13,418 bases of DNA from Pseudomonadota bacterium (GTDB lineage Bacteria > Pseudomonadota > Alphaproteobacteria > Sphingomonadales > Sphingomonadaceae): the NCBI GenBank assembly GCA_023424095.1, contig JAFAEG010000025.1, positions 1-13,418 of the forward strand, in the 5' to 3' direction. Shown piece after piece: positions 5,312-12,846 of the stretch. Numbering within the stretch: the first letter of the stretch is position 1; each line of letters opens with the position of its first letter. Both the position numbers and the translations under genes were made by a program. The notes under the pieces are model-generated. The model searched no databases. It saw only the letters and a list, made by a program, of their open reading frames with translations, and was not told the DNA's origin.

Positions 5312-7084
5312 ATGAAGGCGACACCCGCGCGCGGCCAGGTTGACATCGAAATCATCGAAGCGACGCTTCAGGCCTCGTTTTCGGATGTCACTTCGCGCGA
5401 CCTGCTCTCGCTGGTGACGCGCAGCCGCAAGGCCTTCCTTCACGCTCTGCCGGTCGGCGCCGCGGTGCTCACGCTCGATCCGGCGGGCGCCTATCTGGAG
5501 GAAGCGAATGACCATTTCCGCCAGCTCGCCGACTATGACGATCGCGTCTCCGACCGCGCGGTCGCGAGCATCCCATTGTTTGCCAGCGGCGTGATCGCGG
5601 ATCGGCTCCGGGCCTTTATCGAGAGCGAGGACGACGCCGTCCAGTTCGAAGCGACGGACGGCAAGGCGATTGCCGCGCGGCATTTCACGGTGCGATTCGC
5701 GCGCCTGCTGAACATGGATTTCGGCCCCCGCCGGATGATCGTGTCGCTGATGGACCGCACCTCGCAGGTCGAGACCGAGCGCAATCTTCGCTCCGGCATG
5801 CTGCTCGACAGCCTCACCGGCCTACCCAACCGGCTCTGCTTCAGCGAACATGTCGACGCCATTCTGGCCGATGAGACGCTCGCCGACGATTGCTACGCGG
5901 TGCTCGCGCTCGATCTGACCCGGTTCAGCCGGGTCAACGAATCGATGGGCGCGCTGGCCGGCGATGAATTGCTGATCACCTTCGCCCGCCGCCTGGTCTC
6001 GGCGCTTCGCCCGACCGACATGCTGGCGCGTACCTCGGGCGACGAATTCGCCATTCTGCTCAAGCTCGAAAAAGGCGTGTCCGACGCGCTTCGGGCGGCG
6101 GAGCGGATCAAGGCGGTGCTGACCCTGCCGTTCCGCCTGACCGAGCTGGAAATCCGGGTCGATTGCGCGATCGGCTGCGCGCTGGTGAACCCGCAGGGCG
6201 GCGGCGCCGAGGAAGTACTGCGCAACGCGCAATTCGCGCTGAAACAGGCCAAGAGCCTGGGCACGGTCCAGATTTATGAGCCCGTGCAGGCGCAGGCGGT
6301 GCGCCGCCGGTTCAGCATGGAGACCGAGCTTCGCCGAGCGATCGAATCGGATGAGCTGACCCTGGTGTTCCAGCCGGTGATCGAGCTGGCGACCGGGCGA
6401 GTCGCCTCGTTCGAGGCTTTGTCCCGGTGGAAGAACGACCCTGAAGGGCCGATCTCACCCGAGGAATTCATTCCGGTCGCCGAGGAATCGGGGCTGATCG
6501 TGCCGCTCGGCCGCTGGGCGCTAGAGGAAGCGACCCGGACGGTGGCCGGCTGGGACCGGCAATTGGGCCGCGTCCTGCCGCTCAACATCAGCGTCAACCT
6601 GTCCGCGATCCAGATCAGCCGCGACGATATCGCCGCTTTGGTCTCCGGCGCGCTCGAGGCCAGCGGGCTGAGCGGCAAGCGCCTGATCCTGGAACTGACC
6701 GAAAGCGCGATCATCCACGACCCGGATCGCGCCGCCGACGTGCTCGCCATGCTGAAGAAGCTCGATGTGCGGGTCGCGATGGACGATTTCGGCACGGGCT
6801 ACACCTCGCTGGCGATGCTTCAGCGGCTGCCGATCGACGTGCTGAAGATCGACCGCAGCCTGATCGCCGACCTGTTGCACGATGAGGATTCCGCCTCGAT
6901 CGTCCGCGCCATCCTCTCCCTCGCCCACGCGCTCGGCATGGAGACGACGGCGGAGGGGATCGAGGAGCGCGCCTTGGGCCTGCGGCTCGCGACGATGGGC
7001 TGCAATTACGGTCAGGGCTTTCATTATGCCCGCCCGATGGAAGCGGACGCGGCGCTGGCTTACTGGCTCGAACGCAACGCCTGA
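5312..7084 (+). CDS. PAS-like/GGDEF/EAL cyclic-di-GMP signalling protein
   Basis: This 590-aa cytoplasmic protein would make and/or degrade cyclic di-GMP. A PAS-like sensory region spans about 35-150, with no signal peptide or membrane helix. The GGDEF domain (about 160-325) has SGDEF at 242-246, a variant compatible with diguanylate cyclase activity, and a complete RxxD product-inhibition site (R233-D236) at the usual 5-residue spacing. The EAL domain (about 335-585) has the main catalytic residues: E368-A-L, N429, E461, D491-D492 in DDFGTGY, K512, E548 and Q568. Phosphodiesterase activity is therefore likely, and the GGDEF half may be active or act as a GTP sensor. The gene lies 55 bp after parC. 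Its last 25 bp overlap the 3' end of the convergent cca gene. The ATG at 5312 has only a weak ribosome site. Confidence 0.93.
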   Translation: MKATPARGQVDIEIIEATLQASFSDVTSRDLLSLVTRSRKAFLHALPVGAAVLTLDPAGAYLEEANDHFRQLADYDDRVSDRAVASIPLFASGVIADRLRAFIESEDDAVQFEATDGKAIAARHFTVRFARLLNMDFGPRRMIVSLMDRTSQVETERNLRSGMLLDSLTGLPNRLCFSEHVDAILADETLADDCYAVLALDLTRFSRVNESMGALAGDELLITFARRLVSALRPTDMLARTSGDEFAILLKLEKGVSDALRAAERIKAVLTLPFRLTELEIRVDCAIGCALVNPQGGGAEEVLRNAQFALKQAKSLGTVQIYEPVQAQAVRRRFSMETELRRAIESDELTLVFQPVIELATGRVASFEALSRWKNDPEGPISPEEFIPVAEESGLIVPLGRWALEEATRTVAGWDRQLGRVLPLNISVNLSAIQISRDDIAALVSGALEASGLSGKRLILELTESAIIHDPDRAADVLAMLKKLDVRVAMDDFGTGYTSLAMLQRLPIDVLKIDRSLIADLLHDEDSASIVRAILSLAHALGMETTAEGIEERALGLRLATMGCNYGQGFHYARPMEADAALAYWLERNA

Positions 7085-8250
7085 GCGATCGCTGCGCGGG
7101 CAATCTCGCCGAGCCGCTCCCGTCCCGGAAAATCTTCCGACACCCATTGCTGTTCGATCGCGAAGCGGGTGCGGGCGACCAGCGGTCCCTGCGGCAAACC
7201 CAAAGCGATGAGCTCGCCGCCCGACAGGTTGAGCGGCGGGCGGGTCCAGTCCGCCAGCAGGTCCACTGGACCATCGCCAAGCAATTGCCGGTCGACCGCG
7301 CTTTCCGCACCGAGCCAGTAAGCGAGCTGTCGCACCGGGGCGTCGCGATGGTCGTCCGAGAGGGCAGCAACGAGCCGCTTCACCGCCTTGTTCGACAGGC
7401 GCAGCCGCGCGCCCACCTCTGCCGCTACCGCCGCGTCCGGCAGGAGCGCGGCAAGGCGCCGCAGCGCATGTGGCGGAACACCCGTATCGCGCTCGCGGGC
7501 ACAGAGACGAGCGAGGCGCGCCAGTCCCGCGCCGTCAATCTCCGGAATGATCGGGGCGAAAATGCCCTGATCGAGCATGATTGAGACCGTGGCCTCCGGC
7601 GCCGGCAGCGCCAGCAGCTTCAGCAATTCATCGGCGATCCGCTCCCGCGACAGCGCCATCAGATCGTTGGCGCGTGCGCGGCAGGCGGCGAGGCCTTCGG
7701 CGTCCGGTCCGCCTTCGCCGAAGCGGGCGTGGAAGCGGAAGAAGCGCAGGATTCGCAAATGATCCTCGGCAATCCGGGTCAAAGGATCGCCGATGAAGCG
7801 GACGCGGCGCGCTTTCGCGTCGTCCAGCCCGCCGAAATAGTCGAAAATCTCGCCCGAGACCGGGTCTGCGCTCAAGGCATTGATGGTGAAGTCACGGCGG
7901 GCGGCGTCCTCGCGCCAATCGTCGGTGAAGGCGATCGTGGCGCGGCGGCCGTCGGTCGAAACGTCGCGGCGCAGGGTGGTGACCTCGGCCGGTAGGCCGG
8001 CGCTGATCGCGGTGACGGTTCCGTGGGCGATGCCGGTGGGGACGGCCTTGAGCCCGGCGGCTTCGAGGCGGCGGACCACCTCGTCCGGCAGCAGGCGGGT
8101 GGCGAGATCGATGTCGCTCACCGCCACGCCGAGCAGGGTGTCGCGCACGCAGCCGCCGACGAAACGAGTCTGCCCACCCGCCGCGTCCAGGGCGGCGAGC
8201 AGGGGCTTGAGGCCCGGACGGAGGCGCCATTCGGCCGGGGGCAGCTTCAT
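7060..8250 (-). CDS. cca: CCA tRNA nucleotidyltransferase
   Basis: The enzyme adds the 3'-terminal CCA to tRNAs using CTP and ATP. This 396-aa class II nucleotidyltransferase has the GGCVRD motif (32-37), the metal-binding DID pair (46-48), RRDFTINAL (118-126), the FGGLDD and FIGDP elements (139-156) and EDHLRILRF (162-170). The EDxxR form of the last motif selects nucleotides in CCA-adding enzymes, favouring that over a poly(A) polymerase. No C-terminal HD domain is seen. I chose the ATG at 8250 over an upstream in-frame start at 8304: it forms an ATGA overlap with the Nudix stop and begins the conserved protein (MKLPPAEWRLRPGL). It is the last gene of a three-gene operon. Its 3' end runs 25 bp into the GGDEF-EAL gene on the other strand. 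Confidence 0.93.
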   Translation of the reverse strand: MKLPPAEWRLRPGLKPLLAALDAAGGQTRFVGGCVRDTLLGVAVSDIDLATRLLPDEVVRRLEAAGLKAVPTGIAHGTVTAISAGLPAEVTTLRRDVSTDGRRATIAFTDDWREDAARRDFTINALSADPVSGEIFDYFGGLDDAKARRVRFIGDPLTRIAEDHLRILRFFRFHARFGEGGPDAEGLAACRARANDLMALSRERIADELLKLLALPAPEATVSIMLDQGIFAPIIPEIDGAGLARLARLCARERDTGVPPHALRRLAALLPDAAVAAEVGARLRLSNKAVKRLVAALSDDHRDAPVRQLAYWLGAESAVDRQLLGDGPVDLLADWTRPPLNLSGGELIALGLPQGPLVARTRFAIEQQWVSEDFPGRERLGEIARAAIAQALRSSQ

Positions 8251-8843
8251 GCCAGCACCAGCCGGCGGCTGAGATTGACGATCATCGCAGCCGTCGCCCC
8301 CCAAATCTGCCAGCCCTGATAAGGTATCTCATAATAAGAACGCATCTTGCCGCGAAACATGGCCTCGCGCTGCAGCTGATTGGCCGGATCGAGCAGGAAA
8401 TCGAGCGGCGCTTCGAACACGTCCGCGACTTCGCCGGGATGCGGCGTCATCGGCAGACCGGCCGGGACGATGCCGACCACCGGCGTGATCTCGAACCCCG
8501 TGACAGTGCGATACAAATCGGCGACGCCGATCACCTCCACGGCTGAGGGCGGCAGGCCGATCTCCTCCTCCGCCTCGCGCAGGGCGGCCGCAATCGGGCC
8601 ATCGTCGCCGGGGTCGATGCGGCCGCCGGGAAAGCTGACCTGGCCGGCATGCTGGCGCATCGTTTCCGGCCGGAGGGTGAGGATGACGGTCGGCGAGGGG
8701 CGATCCACCACCGCGACCAGAACGGCGGCGGGGGTGATGCCGAGGCTCATTTCCTCCTGCTCCAGCACGTCGCCCGGCAACAGGATCGGGCTGCGTCGAT
8801 GCCCTTCCTCGAGCGCGGCGCGCAGGGTCGCGGCGAGGTTCAC
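8247..8843 (-). CDS. Nudix hydrolase, CoA pyrophosphatase type
   Basis: It is predicted to cleave coenzyme A or acyl-CoA to phosphopantetheine and 3',5'-ADP, as in the NudL/NUDT7 group. The CoA-Nudix signature upstream of the Nudix box is present: LTLRPETMRQHAGQVSFPGG (55-74). The box follows as GGRIDPGDDGPIAAALREAE (73-92) and EEIGL. Its REAEEEIGL core is intact, with Asp80 where the classic box has Glu. IWGATAAMI near the C terminus is also typical. The GTG at 8843 is preferred (198 aa) over an ATG at 8879, because it overlaps the upstream TGA by 4 nt (GTGA), just as this gene's stop overlaps the cca start. The longer form would read 36 nt further into the DUF1285 gene. Confidence 0.88.
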   Translation of the reverse strand: MNLAATLRAALEEGHRRSPILLPGDVLEQEEMSLGITPAAVLVAVVDRPSPTVILTLRPETMRQHAGQVSFPGGRIDPGDDGPIAAALREAEEEIGLPPSAVEVIGVADLYRTVTGFEITPVVGIVPAGLPMTPHPGEVADVFEAPLDFLLDPANQLQREAMFRGKMRSYYEIPYQGWQIWGATAAMIVNLSRRLVLA

Positions 8844-9406
8844 GCTGCCTCCAGCCGAAAGAAGGTGCCGCCGCTCCACAGGCCCGGGGGATCGGCATCC
8901 TCGGCCAGCGCCAGTTCGGCCAGTTCGTAATAGACCGGGCGCGCGATCCGCGCCTCCAGCCCCCCGCGCACGTGAAGATAAGGATGCGGGCCGTCGTCGC
9001 GCTCCTCGACACGCAGCCCGCGCTCAGGGCCGGCGACGACGAGCTCACCGGTATTGAGGCGAAAGGCGAGCGAGCGGTCGCGGCCTTCGCCTTCGCTCTT
9101 CAGTTCGACTGCGATGAACGCGGCATCCTCGACCGCGATGTCGAGCTTCTCCACCGGCGTGACCAGCACATGGCGGCCGTCGGGCTCGCGCCTCAGCACC
9201 GTGGCGAACAGCTGCACCATCGCCTGACGGCCGATCGGGCTGCCCTGATAGAACCAGGTGCCGTCGCGGGCGATCCGCATCTCGCTGTCGCCGCAATGGG
9301 ACGGGTTCCATTTGTCCACCGGCGGCAGCTTCTTATCCGCCGCCAGCCGCGCGATTTCGGCGAGGCTGAGGCCGGTCAGATCGGGGGGAGGATCGGGCGA
9401 TGGCAT
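8840..9406 (-). CDS. DUF1285 family protein
   Basis: This 188-aa cytoplasmic protein of unknown biochemical function is recognisable by WNPSHCGD (33-40), RIARDGTWFYQGSPIGR (44-60), an LFATVLRRE stretch and LVTPVEKLDIAVED (81-94). All of these are hallmarks of DUF1285 proteins. It has no signal peptide or membrane helix. It is the first gene of the DUF1285-Nudix-cca operon, its stop sharing 4 nt with the Nudix GTG. This gene order recurs in alphaproteobacteria (from memory), hinting at a link to RNA or cofactor metabolism, but no activity can be assigned. Its start is 93 bp from folE on the opposite strand, so the two share a divergent promoter region. No clear ribosome site precedes the ATG. 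Confidence 0.9.
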   Translation of the reverse strand: MPSPDPPPDLTGLSLAEIARLAADKKLPPVDKWNPSHCGDSEMRIARDGTWFYQGSPIGRQAMVQLFATVLRREPDGRHVLVTPVEKLDIAVEDAAFIAVELKSEGEGRDRSLAFRLNTGELVVAGPERGLRVEERDDGPHPYLHVRGGLEARIARPVYYELAELALAEDADPPGLWSGGTFFRLEAA

Positions 9407-9423
9407 GCGGCCGCTGTAAGCAA

Positions 9424-9440
9424 TGCGCCGCAGCGGCGCA
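9424..9440. promoter_or_regulatory. 17-bp palindrome in the DUF1285/folE divergent promoter region
   Basis: TGCGCCGC, a central A, then GCGGCGCA: a perfect 8-bp inverted repeat. It lies 18 bp upstream of the DUF1285 start and 60 bp upstream of folE, where an operator could act on both genes. A single-base loop argues for a protein site rather than an RNA hairpin. Confidence 0.4.
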
Positions 9441-9446
9441 AAGCCG

Positions 9447-9474
9447 GGAACGCAGCGGCACGGCCGGCATCAAA
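9447..9474 (+). promoter_or_regulatory. possible ECF-type promoter of the folE operon
   Basis: GGAAC (9447-9451), the common -35 core of ECF promoters, is followed after 16 nt by CATCAAA (9468-9474). That would start transcription near 9480, just before the folE ribosome site. The operon's own ECF sigma factor could use it, but ECF -10 elements vary and the match is not unique. Confidence 0.25.
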
Positions 9475-9499
9475 GCGGGCGGACAGCGAGGATTTCCCT

Positions 9500-10126
9500 A
9501 TGTATCGCGCAGCCGACCGAGAGAGCTCTGCCCCCGAAGACTATCGCGCGCCTTCGTCCGGCCCGGACGAGCGGGCGGTGGAACAGGCGATCCGCACCCT
9601 GATCGCGGCGGCCGGGGACGATCCTGACCGTCCGGGCCTGATCGATACGCCGGGGCGGGTAAGCCGCGCCTATCGTGAATGGTTCGCCGGCTATTCGGTG
9701 GACCCGGCGACCTTGCTTGCGTGCCGCTTCGATGCCGAGGACTATGACGGCATCGTCGTGCTGCGGGGAATCAAGGTGATATCGACCTGCGAACATCACC
9801 TGGCGCCGATCATCGGCACCGCGCATGTGGGTTACCTGCCGGACGGTGAGGTGGTCGGCATTTCCAAGCTGGCACGGTTGGTCGATGCCTTCGCGCGCCG
9901 GCTGCAATTGCAGGAACGGCTGACCCGCCAGGTCGCCCAGGCGCTGGATGCGACGCTGACGCCGCGCGGCGTCGGCGTGGTGATCGAGGCGACGCACGGC
10001 TGCATGAGCACGCGCGGGGTGAATGTCCACGGTGTCTCGATGGTCACCGAATGCTGGCTGGGTGAGTTCAAGACGGATGCGCGGCTGCGCGACACACTGA
10101 TGCGCGGGAGCGGCGCGGAACGATGA
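9500..10126 (+). CDS. folE: GTP cyclohydrolase I
   Basis: FolE converts GTP to 7,8-dihydroneopterin triphosphate, the first step to folate and to reduced pterins. The 208-aa protein has GLIDTPGRVSRAYREWFAGY (46-65), the zinc/active-site CEHH (97-100), the GISKLARLVDAFARRLQLQE stretch (120-139) and HGCMSTRGV (166-174). C97, H100 and C168 are the expected zinc ligands. The ATG at 9500 is chosen because a GAGGA ribosome site lies about 8 nt upstream and it gives the family's usual length. The frame stays open back to 8972 only as a shadow of DUF1285. It is the first gene of a four-gene operon, and its TGA overlaps the ECF sigma ATG by 4 nt. Confidence 0.95.
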   Translation: MYRAADRESSAPEDYRAPSSGPDERAVEQAIRTLIAAAGDDPDRPGLIDTPGRVSRAYREWFAGYSVDPATLLACRFDAEDYDGIVVLRGIKVISTCEHHLAPIIGTAHVGYLPDGEVVGISKLARLVDAFARRLQLQERLTRQVAQALDATLTPRGVGVVIEATHGCMSTRGVNVHGVSMVTECWLGEFKTDARLRDTLMRGSGAER

Positions 10127-10824
10127 ACCGGGCAAGGCCGCAACCGGGGCAGGACGAGCTGGCGCTGGCGGCGCGGATCGCGGCGCGCGATCCGGTGGCG
10201 CTGCGCGAGACGATGGCGACCAACAATCGCCGCCTCTATCGCGCCGCCTGGTCGATCCTGGGTGATAGCGCCGAAGCGGAGGACGCGGTGCAGGCCGCCT
10301 ATCTCAAGGCCTTCCGGGGGATCGAGTCCTTCTCCGGTCACGCCTCGCTCGCCACCTGGCTGACGCGGATCACGATCAACGAAGCGCTGATGCGGCGGCG
10401 CGCCGAACTCCGTCGCCGCGCCCGGCTGCAGGCCGCCAAGGTGGTGATGCTGGAGGATTATCGCGATCCGCGCCGCCAGCCTGGAGGTGTTGAGATGCCC
10501 GATGCGACCCTGGCCCGTGAGCAATTGCGGACGATGATGGAAGCGGCAATCGCGGGGCTGCCCGCCATCTATCGCGCCGTTTTCGTGTTGCGCGAGGTGG
10601 AGGCGATGGGGGTGGGCGAGGTTGCGGTGACCCTCGGCGTCACGGCAGGCACGGTGCGCAGCCGTCACCTGCGGGCGCGGCAGCGGCTGCAGGAAGCGCT
10701 CGCGCCCGAACTGGACAGCGTGCTCGCCGGCGTGTTTCCGTTTGCCGGGGCGGCGTGCGAGGCGCTGGCCGCGCGCGTGATTCGGGCGCTGACCGATGCC
10801 AGTGGAGACGGGCAGGATGCCTAA
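10123..10824 (+). CDS. ECF-type RNA polymerase sigma factor
   Basis: This 233-aa group 4 sigma factor would direct RNA polymerase to a specific promoter set. Region 2 spans about 25-95 (EDAVQAAYLKAFRGIESFSG at 53-72, then TWLTRITINEA). An Arg-rich linker follows. Region 4 spans about 146-193, with a helix-turn-helix in GVGEVAVTLGVTAGTVRSRH. The protein extends about 40 residues beyond region 4, including FPFAGAACEALAARVI, a tail I associate with the ECF26-like group (recollection, not tested). No anti-sigma factor, sensor kinase or membrane regulator is adjacent, so its control is not visible. Translation is coupled to folE by an ATGA overlap. Its end overlaps the next gene's likely start by 8 nt, so it is made together with pterin enzymes, which is unusual. 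Confidence 0.9.
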   Translation: MNRARPQPGQDELALAARIAARDPVALRETMATNNRRLYRAAWSILGDSAEAEDAVQAAYLKAFRGIESFSGHASLATWLTRITINEALMRRRAELRRRARLQAAKVVMLEDYRDPRRQPGGVEMPDATLAREQLRTMMEAAIAGLPAIYRAVFVLREVEAMGVGEVAVTLGVTAGTVRSRHLRARQRLQEALAPELDSVLAGVFPFAGAACEALAARVIRALTDASGDGQDA

Positions 10825-11566
10825 GGAATTTGATGGTCCGCGCACCGCGATCGTCACCGGCGGGGCGAAGAGGATCGGGGCGGCGCTGGTGCGGGCGCTG
10901 GCGGCGGACGGCTGGCATGTGCTGATCCACTATCGTCACTCGGGTGACGAGGCAGAGTCGCTGGCGGTAGAAATCGGCAATGCCGCGACCGTGCAGGCGG
11001 AGCTGGCCGAGCCGGACTGCGCGGCACGGATCCTGGCCGGGCTCGACGGGCTGCCGCCGGCACGGTTGCTGATCAACAATGCGTCTTTATTCCTGAATGA
11101 CGGGCAGGGCGATTTCGGCGCGGCGCAATGGGATCTGCATCAGGCGGTGAACCTGCGCGCGCCGGCTTTACTGAGCCAGGCCTTCGCCGCGGCGCTCGAC
11201 GGCGCGAACGGGCTGATCGTCAATATGCTCGACGCCAAGCTCGCCGCGCCGAACCCGGACTTCTACTCTTATACAGTGTCGAAGATGGGGCTGGCTGGGC
11301 TGACCGAACTCAGCGCGCGGGCGCTGGCGCCGAAGGTCCGAGTCTGCGGCATCGCCCCCTCGGTGACGATGGTGTCGGGGCCGCAGAGCCGGGAGAATTT
11401 CGACAAGGTGCACCGGCTGAACGCGCTCGGCCGGGGCGTCGAGGCCGAGCAGATCGTGGCGGCTTTGCGCTTCATCATCGCCGCGCCGACGCTGACAGGG
11501 CAGACGATCACGCTTGACGCGGGCCAGCGATTCCTTTCCCTCCCGCGCGATGTCCAATATCTCTGA
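10817..11566 (+). CDS. pteridine reductase / dihydromonapterin reductase-type SDR
   Basis: This NADPH-dependent short-chain dehydrogenase/reductase probably reduces dihydropterins. The 249-aa protein has the pteridine-reductase form of the cofactor motif, TGGAKRIG (14-21, TGX3RXG), followed by HYRHS (38-42) at the place that favours NADP. NNAS lies at 87-90. The catalytic set is D139 in NMLDA, then Y152 and K156 in YTVSK. The 13-residue D-to-Y spacing and NM(L/V)DA context match PTR1 (D181, Y194, K198); ordinary SDRs have Ser near this place. FolM is the bacterial counterpart. An ATG at 10796 is also in frame, but 10817 has a GGAG site about 10 nt upstream. folE before it and a FolB/FolX-type gene after it support pterin chemistry. 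Confidence 0.85.
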   Translation: MPKEFDGPRTAIVTGGAKRIGAALVRALAADGWHVLIHYRHSGDEAESLAVEIGNAATVQAELAEPDCAARILAGLDGLPPARLLINNASLFLNDGQGDFGAAQWDLHQAVNLRAPALLSQAFAAALDGANGLIVNMLDAKLAAPNPDFYSYTVSKMGLAGLTELSARALAPKVRVCGIAPSVTMVSGPQSRENFDKVHRLNALGRGVEAEQIVAALRFIIAAPTLTGQTITLDAGQRFLSLPRDVQYL

Positions 11567-11972
11567 TCCACTGCTTGCCGAGCCGCGCCTCGACGGCCTG
11601 ATCCCGGCGGCGCTGGCGCCGAAGACCCGCAAGATCGTGCTCGAGGATTATGCGCTCGATCTCGACATCGGCTTTCACGAGTTCGAGGTTGGCAATCCGC
11701 AGAAACTGGTGGTGAGCGTCGAGGTCTGGGTCGACGAGGCCTCCTTCGCCAGCGCCGACGAGGTCGAGCTGGCCTGGAATTACGATTTCCTGCGCAGCTC
11801 GATCGCCACGCTCGTCCACGGCCGGCGCTTCAATTTGCAGGAAACGCTGGCGCGGGAAATCTACGCTTTGGTCGCGGCGCGGCATGGCGTCACGGCGATT
11901 CGGGTGAAGACCCGCAAGCCCGACATTTATCCCGATTGTGCCGGGGTCGGGGTCGAACTGGCGTCCTTCTGA
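11550..11972 (+). CDS. dihydroneopterin aldolase family protein (FolB/FolX type)
   Basis: Members split dihydroneopterin into 6-hydroxymethyl-dihydropterin and glycolaldehyde (FolB) or epimerise dihydroneopterin derivatives (FolX). The 140-aa protein shows DIGFHEFEVGNPQKLVVSVE (39-58), NYDFL (77-81), FNLQETLAREIYALV (94-108) and a final VKTRKPDIYPDCAGVGVE. These correspond to the family's IGV...E, LvEtLA and KP elements, with K123 as the expected catalytic lysine. The N terminus is about 25 residues longer than in E. coli FolB. The ATG at 11550 overlaps the reductase gene by 17 nt; a TTG at 11514 is possible but less likely. Sequence alone does not separate aldolase from epimerase. Pairing with folE and a FolM-like reductase makes the epimerase role in tetrahydromonapterin synthesis worth considering. 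Confidence 0.85.
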   Translation: MSNISDPLLAEPRLDGLIPAALAPKTRKIVLEDYALDLDIGFHEFEVGNPQKLVVSVEVWVDEASFASADEVELAWNYDFLRSSIATLVHGRRFNLQETLAREIYALVAARHGVTAIRVKTRKPDIYPDCAGVGVELASF

Positions 11973-11974
11973 CC

Positions 11975-11987
11975 CGCGCCTAGCGCG
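11975..11987. terminator. small hairpin between convergent genes
   Basis: CGCGC-CTA-GCGCG is a perfect 5-bp stem whose loop is the stop codon of the minus-strand gene, 2 bp after the aldolase stop. It could halt transcription from both sides of the 7-bp gap. No U-run is present, so this is tentative. Confidence 0.3.
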
Positions 11988-12834
11988 TTCGAGTCCGCGT
12001 GCATTGGCCGAGGCCGTCGCGGATCACGCGATAATCCGCCTGAATCGCGGTCGCATGTTCCGGCGTCTCGCTCATGCTCTGCCGCGGCAATTGTTCGGGC
12101 AGGAAGCAGGCGAGGCGATACCAGAGCAGGGTGTCGCGGACCGGCTGGGTCGCACCCGCATCGACGAACTCGCTGGTCGACACGGACCAGCGCGGCGGCT
12201 CGCCTGGAGCACGCAGCACGCTCAAGGAAATGGGCTGGTTGGCGGAGGTCAGCAGAAAGAACTGCGTCTCGCTGGCGCCGCTCAGCACGCCGGGGACGTG
12301 GAAAGCGCGGCCGATGCCGGTGATAGCGGCGGGCGCGTCAGCCGCGAGCGCGTCGCGGATGATCGTGCGCGCCTGTTCGGCGACGGCAGGCGCGTACGGC
12401 AGTTGCGCGGCCGGTGTGACCAATTGAAGTTCGTCGGCCCGTCCCGGGACGGGACGCGCGAAAATCAGATATTCGCTGCGGCGCGCGGGCCGTTGCGGCC
12501 GGCCGTTCGCCTGAAGCGGCAGATCGGCGAGATATTTGACGAGGGCAGGGGTGCCGGGGACGCCGCGAATCAGGGCGACGACCTCGACCTCCATATAAAA
12601 ACGCGAATGGCCGGCCGCGACGCCCGGCGCTTCCTCAGGCCGCAGCGGCAGCGCGCGGCGCAGGCGGACGTGGGCGGCGACGGGCGCGGCAAGCGCCAGA
12701 TCGGCGAGATCGGCATAGCTGGGCTGCGCCATGACGCCGGCCGCCGGGAGAGGCGCTGGCGGCTGCGCCGCTGCGGGGAAGGCCGAAAAGAGGCCAAAAA
12801 GTGCGGCGCAATTGCAGATAGTATGGAGATTCAT
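11980..12834 (-). CDS. secreted protein of unknown function
   Basis: This 284-aa protein was not recognised. It has a signal peptide with a hydrophobic core (about 9-20) and an AAA|Q cleavage site at 23/24. No cysteine follows directly, so it is probably soluble in the periplasm or outside rather than a lipoprotein. The mature part is Ala/Pro-rich and looks mixed alpha/beta, without a second membrane segment. Stretches that look folded include FYMEVEVVALIRG, YLIFARPVPGRADELQLVTP and TQFFLLTSANQPISLSVL. The start is supported by an AAGAGAG ribosome site. The gene is divergent from tonB across about 240 bp and convergent with the pterin operon. Placement beside tonB may reflect shared control, but this is only context. 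Confidence 0.75.
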   Translation of the reverse strand: MNLHTICNCAALFGLFSAFPAAAQPPAPLPAAGVMAQPSYADLADLALAAPVAAHVRLRRALPLRPEEAPGVAAGHSRFYMEVEVVALIRGVPGTPALVKYLADLPLQANGRPQRPARRSEYLIFARPVPGRADELQLVTPAAQLPYAPAVAEQARTIIRDALAADAPAAITGIGRAFHVPGVLSGASETQFFLLTSANQPISLSVLRAPGEPPRWSVSTSEFVDAGATQPVRDTLLWYRLACFLPEQLPRQSMSETPEHATAIQADYRVIRDGLGQCTRTRTR

Positions 12835-12846
12835 AATACACTCTCT

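Noticed and set aside
8972..9499. A 176-residue N-terminal extension of FolE
   Set aside because: The extension is antisense to DUF1285 and unlike FolE. The ATG at 9500 has a ribosome site and gives the normal length.
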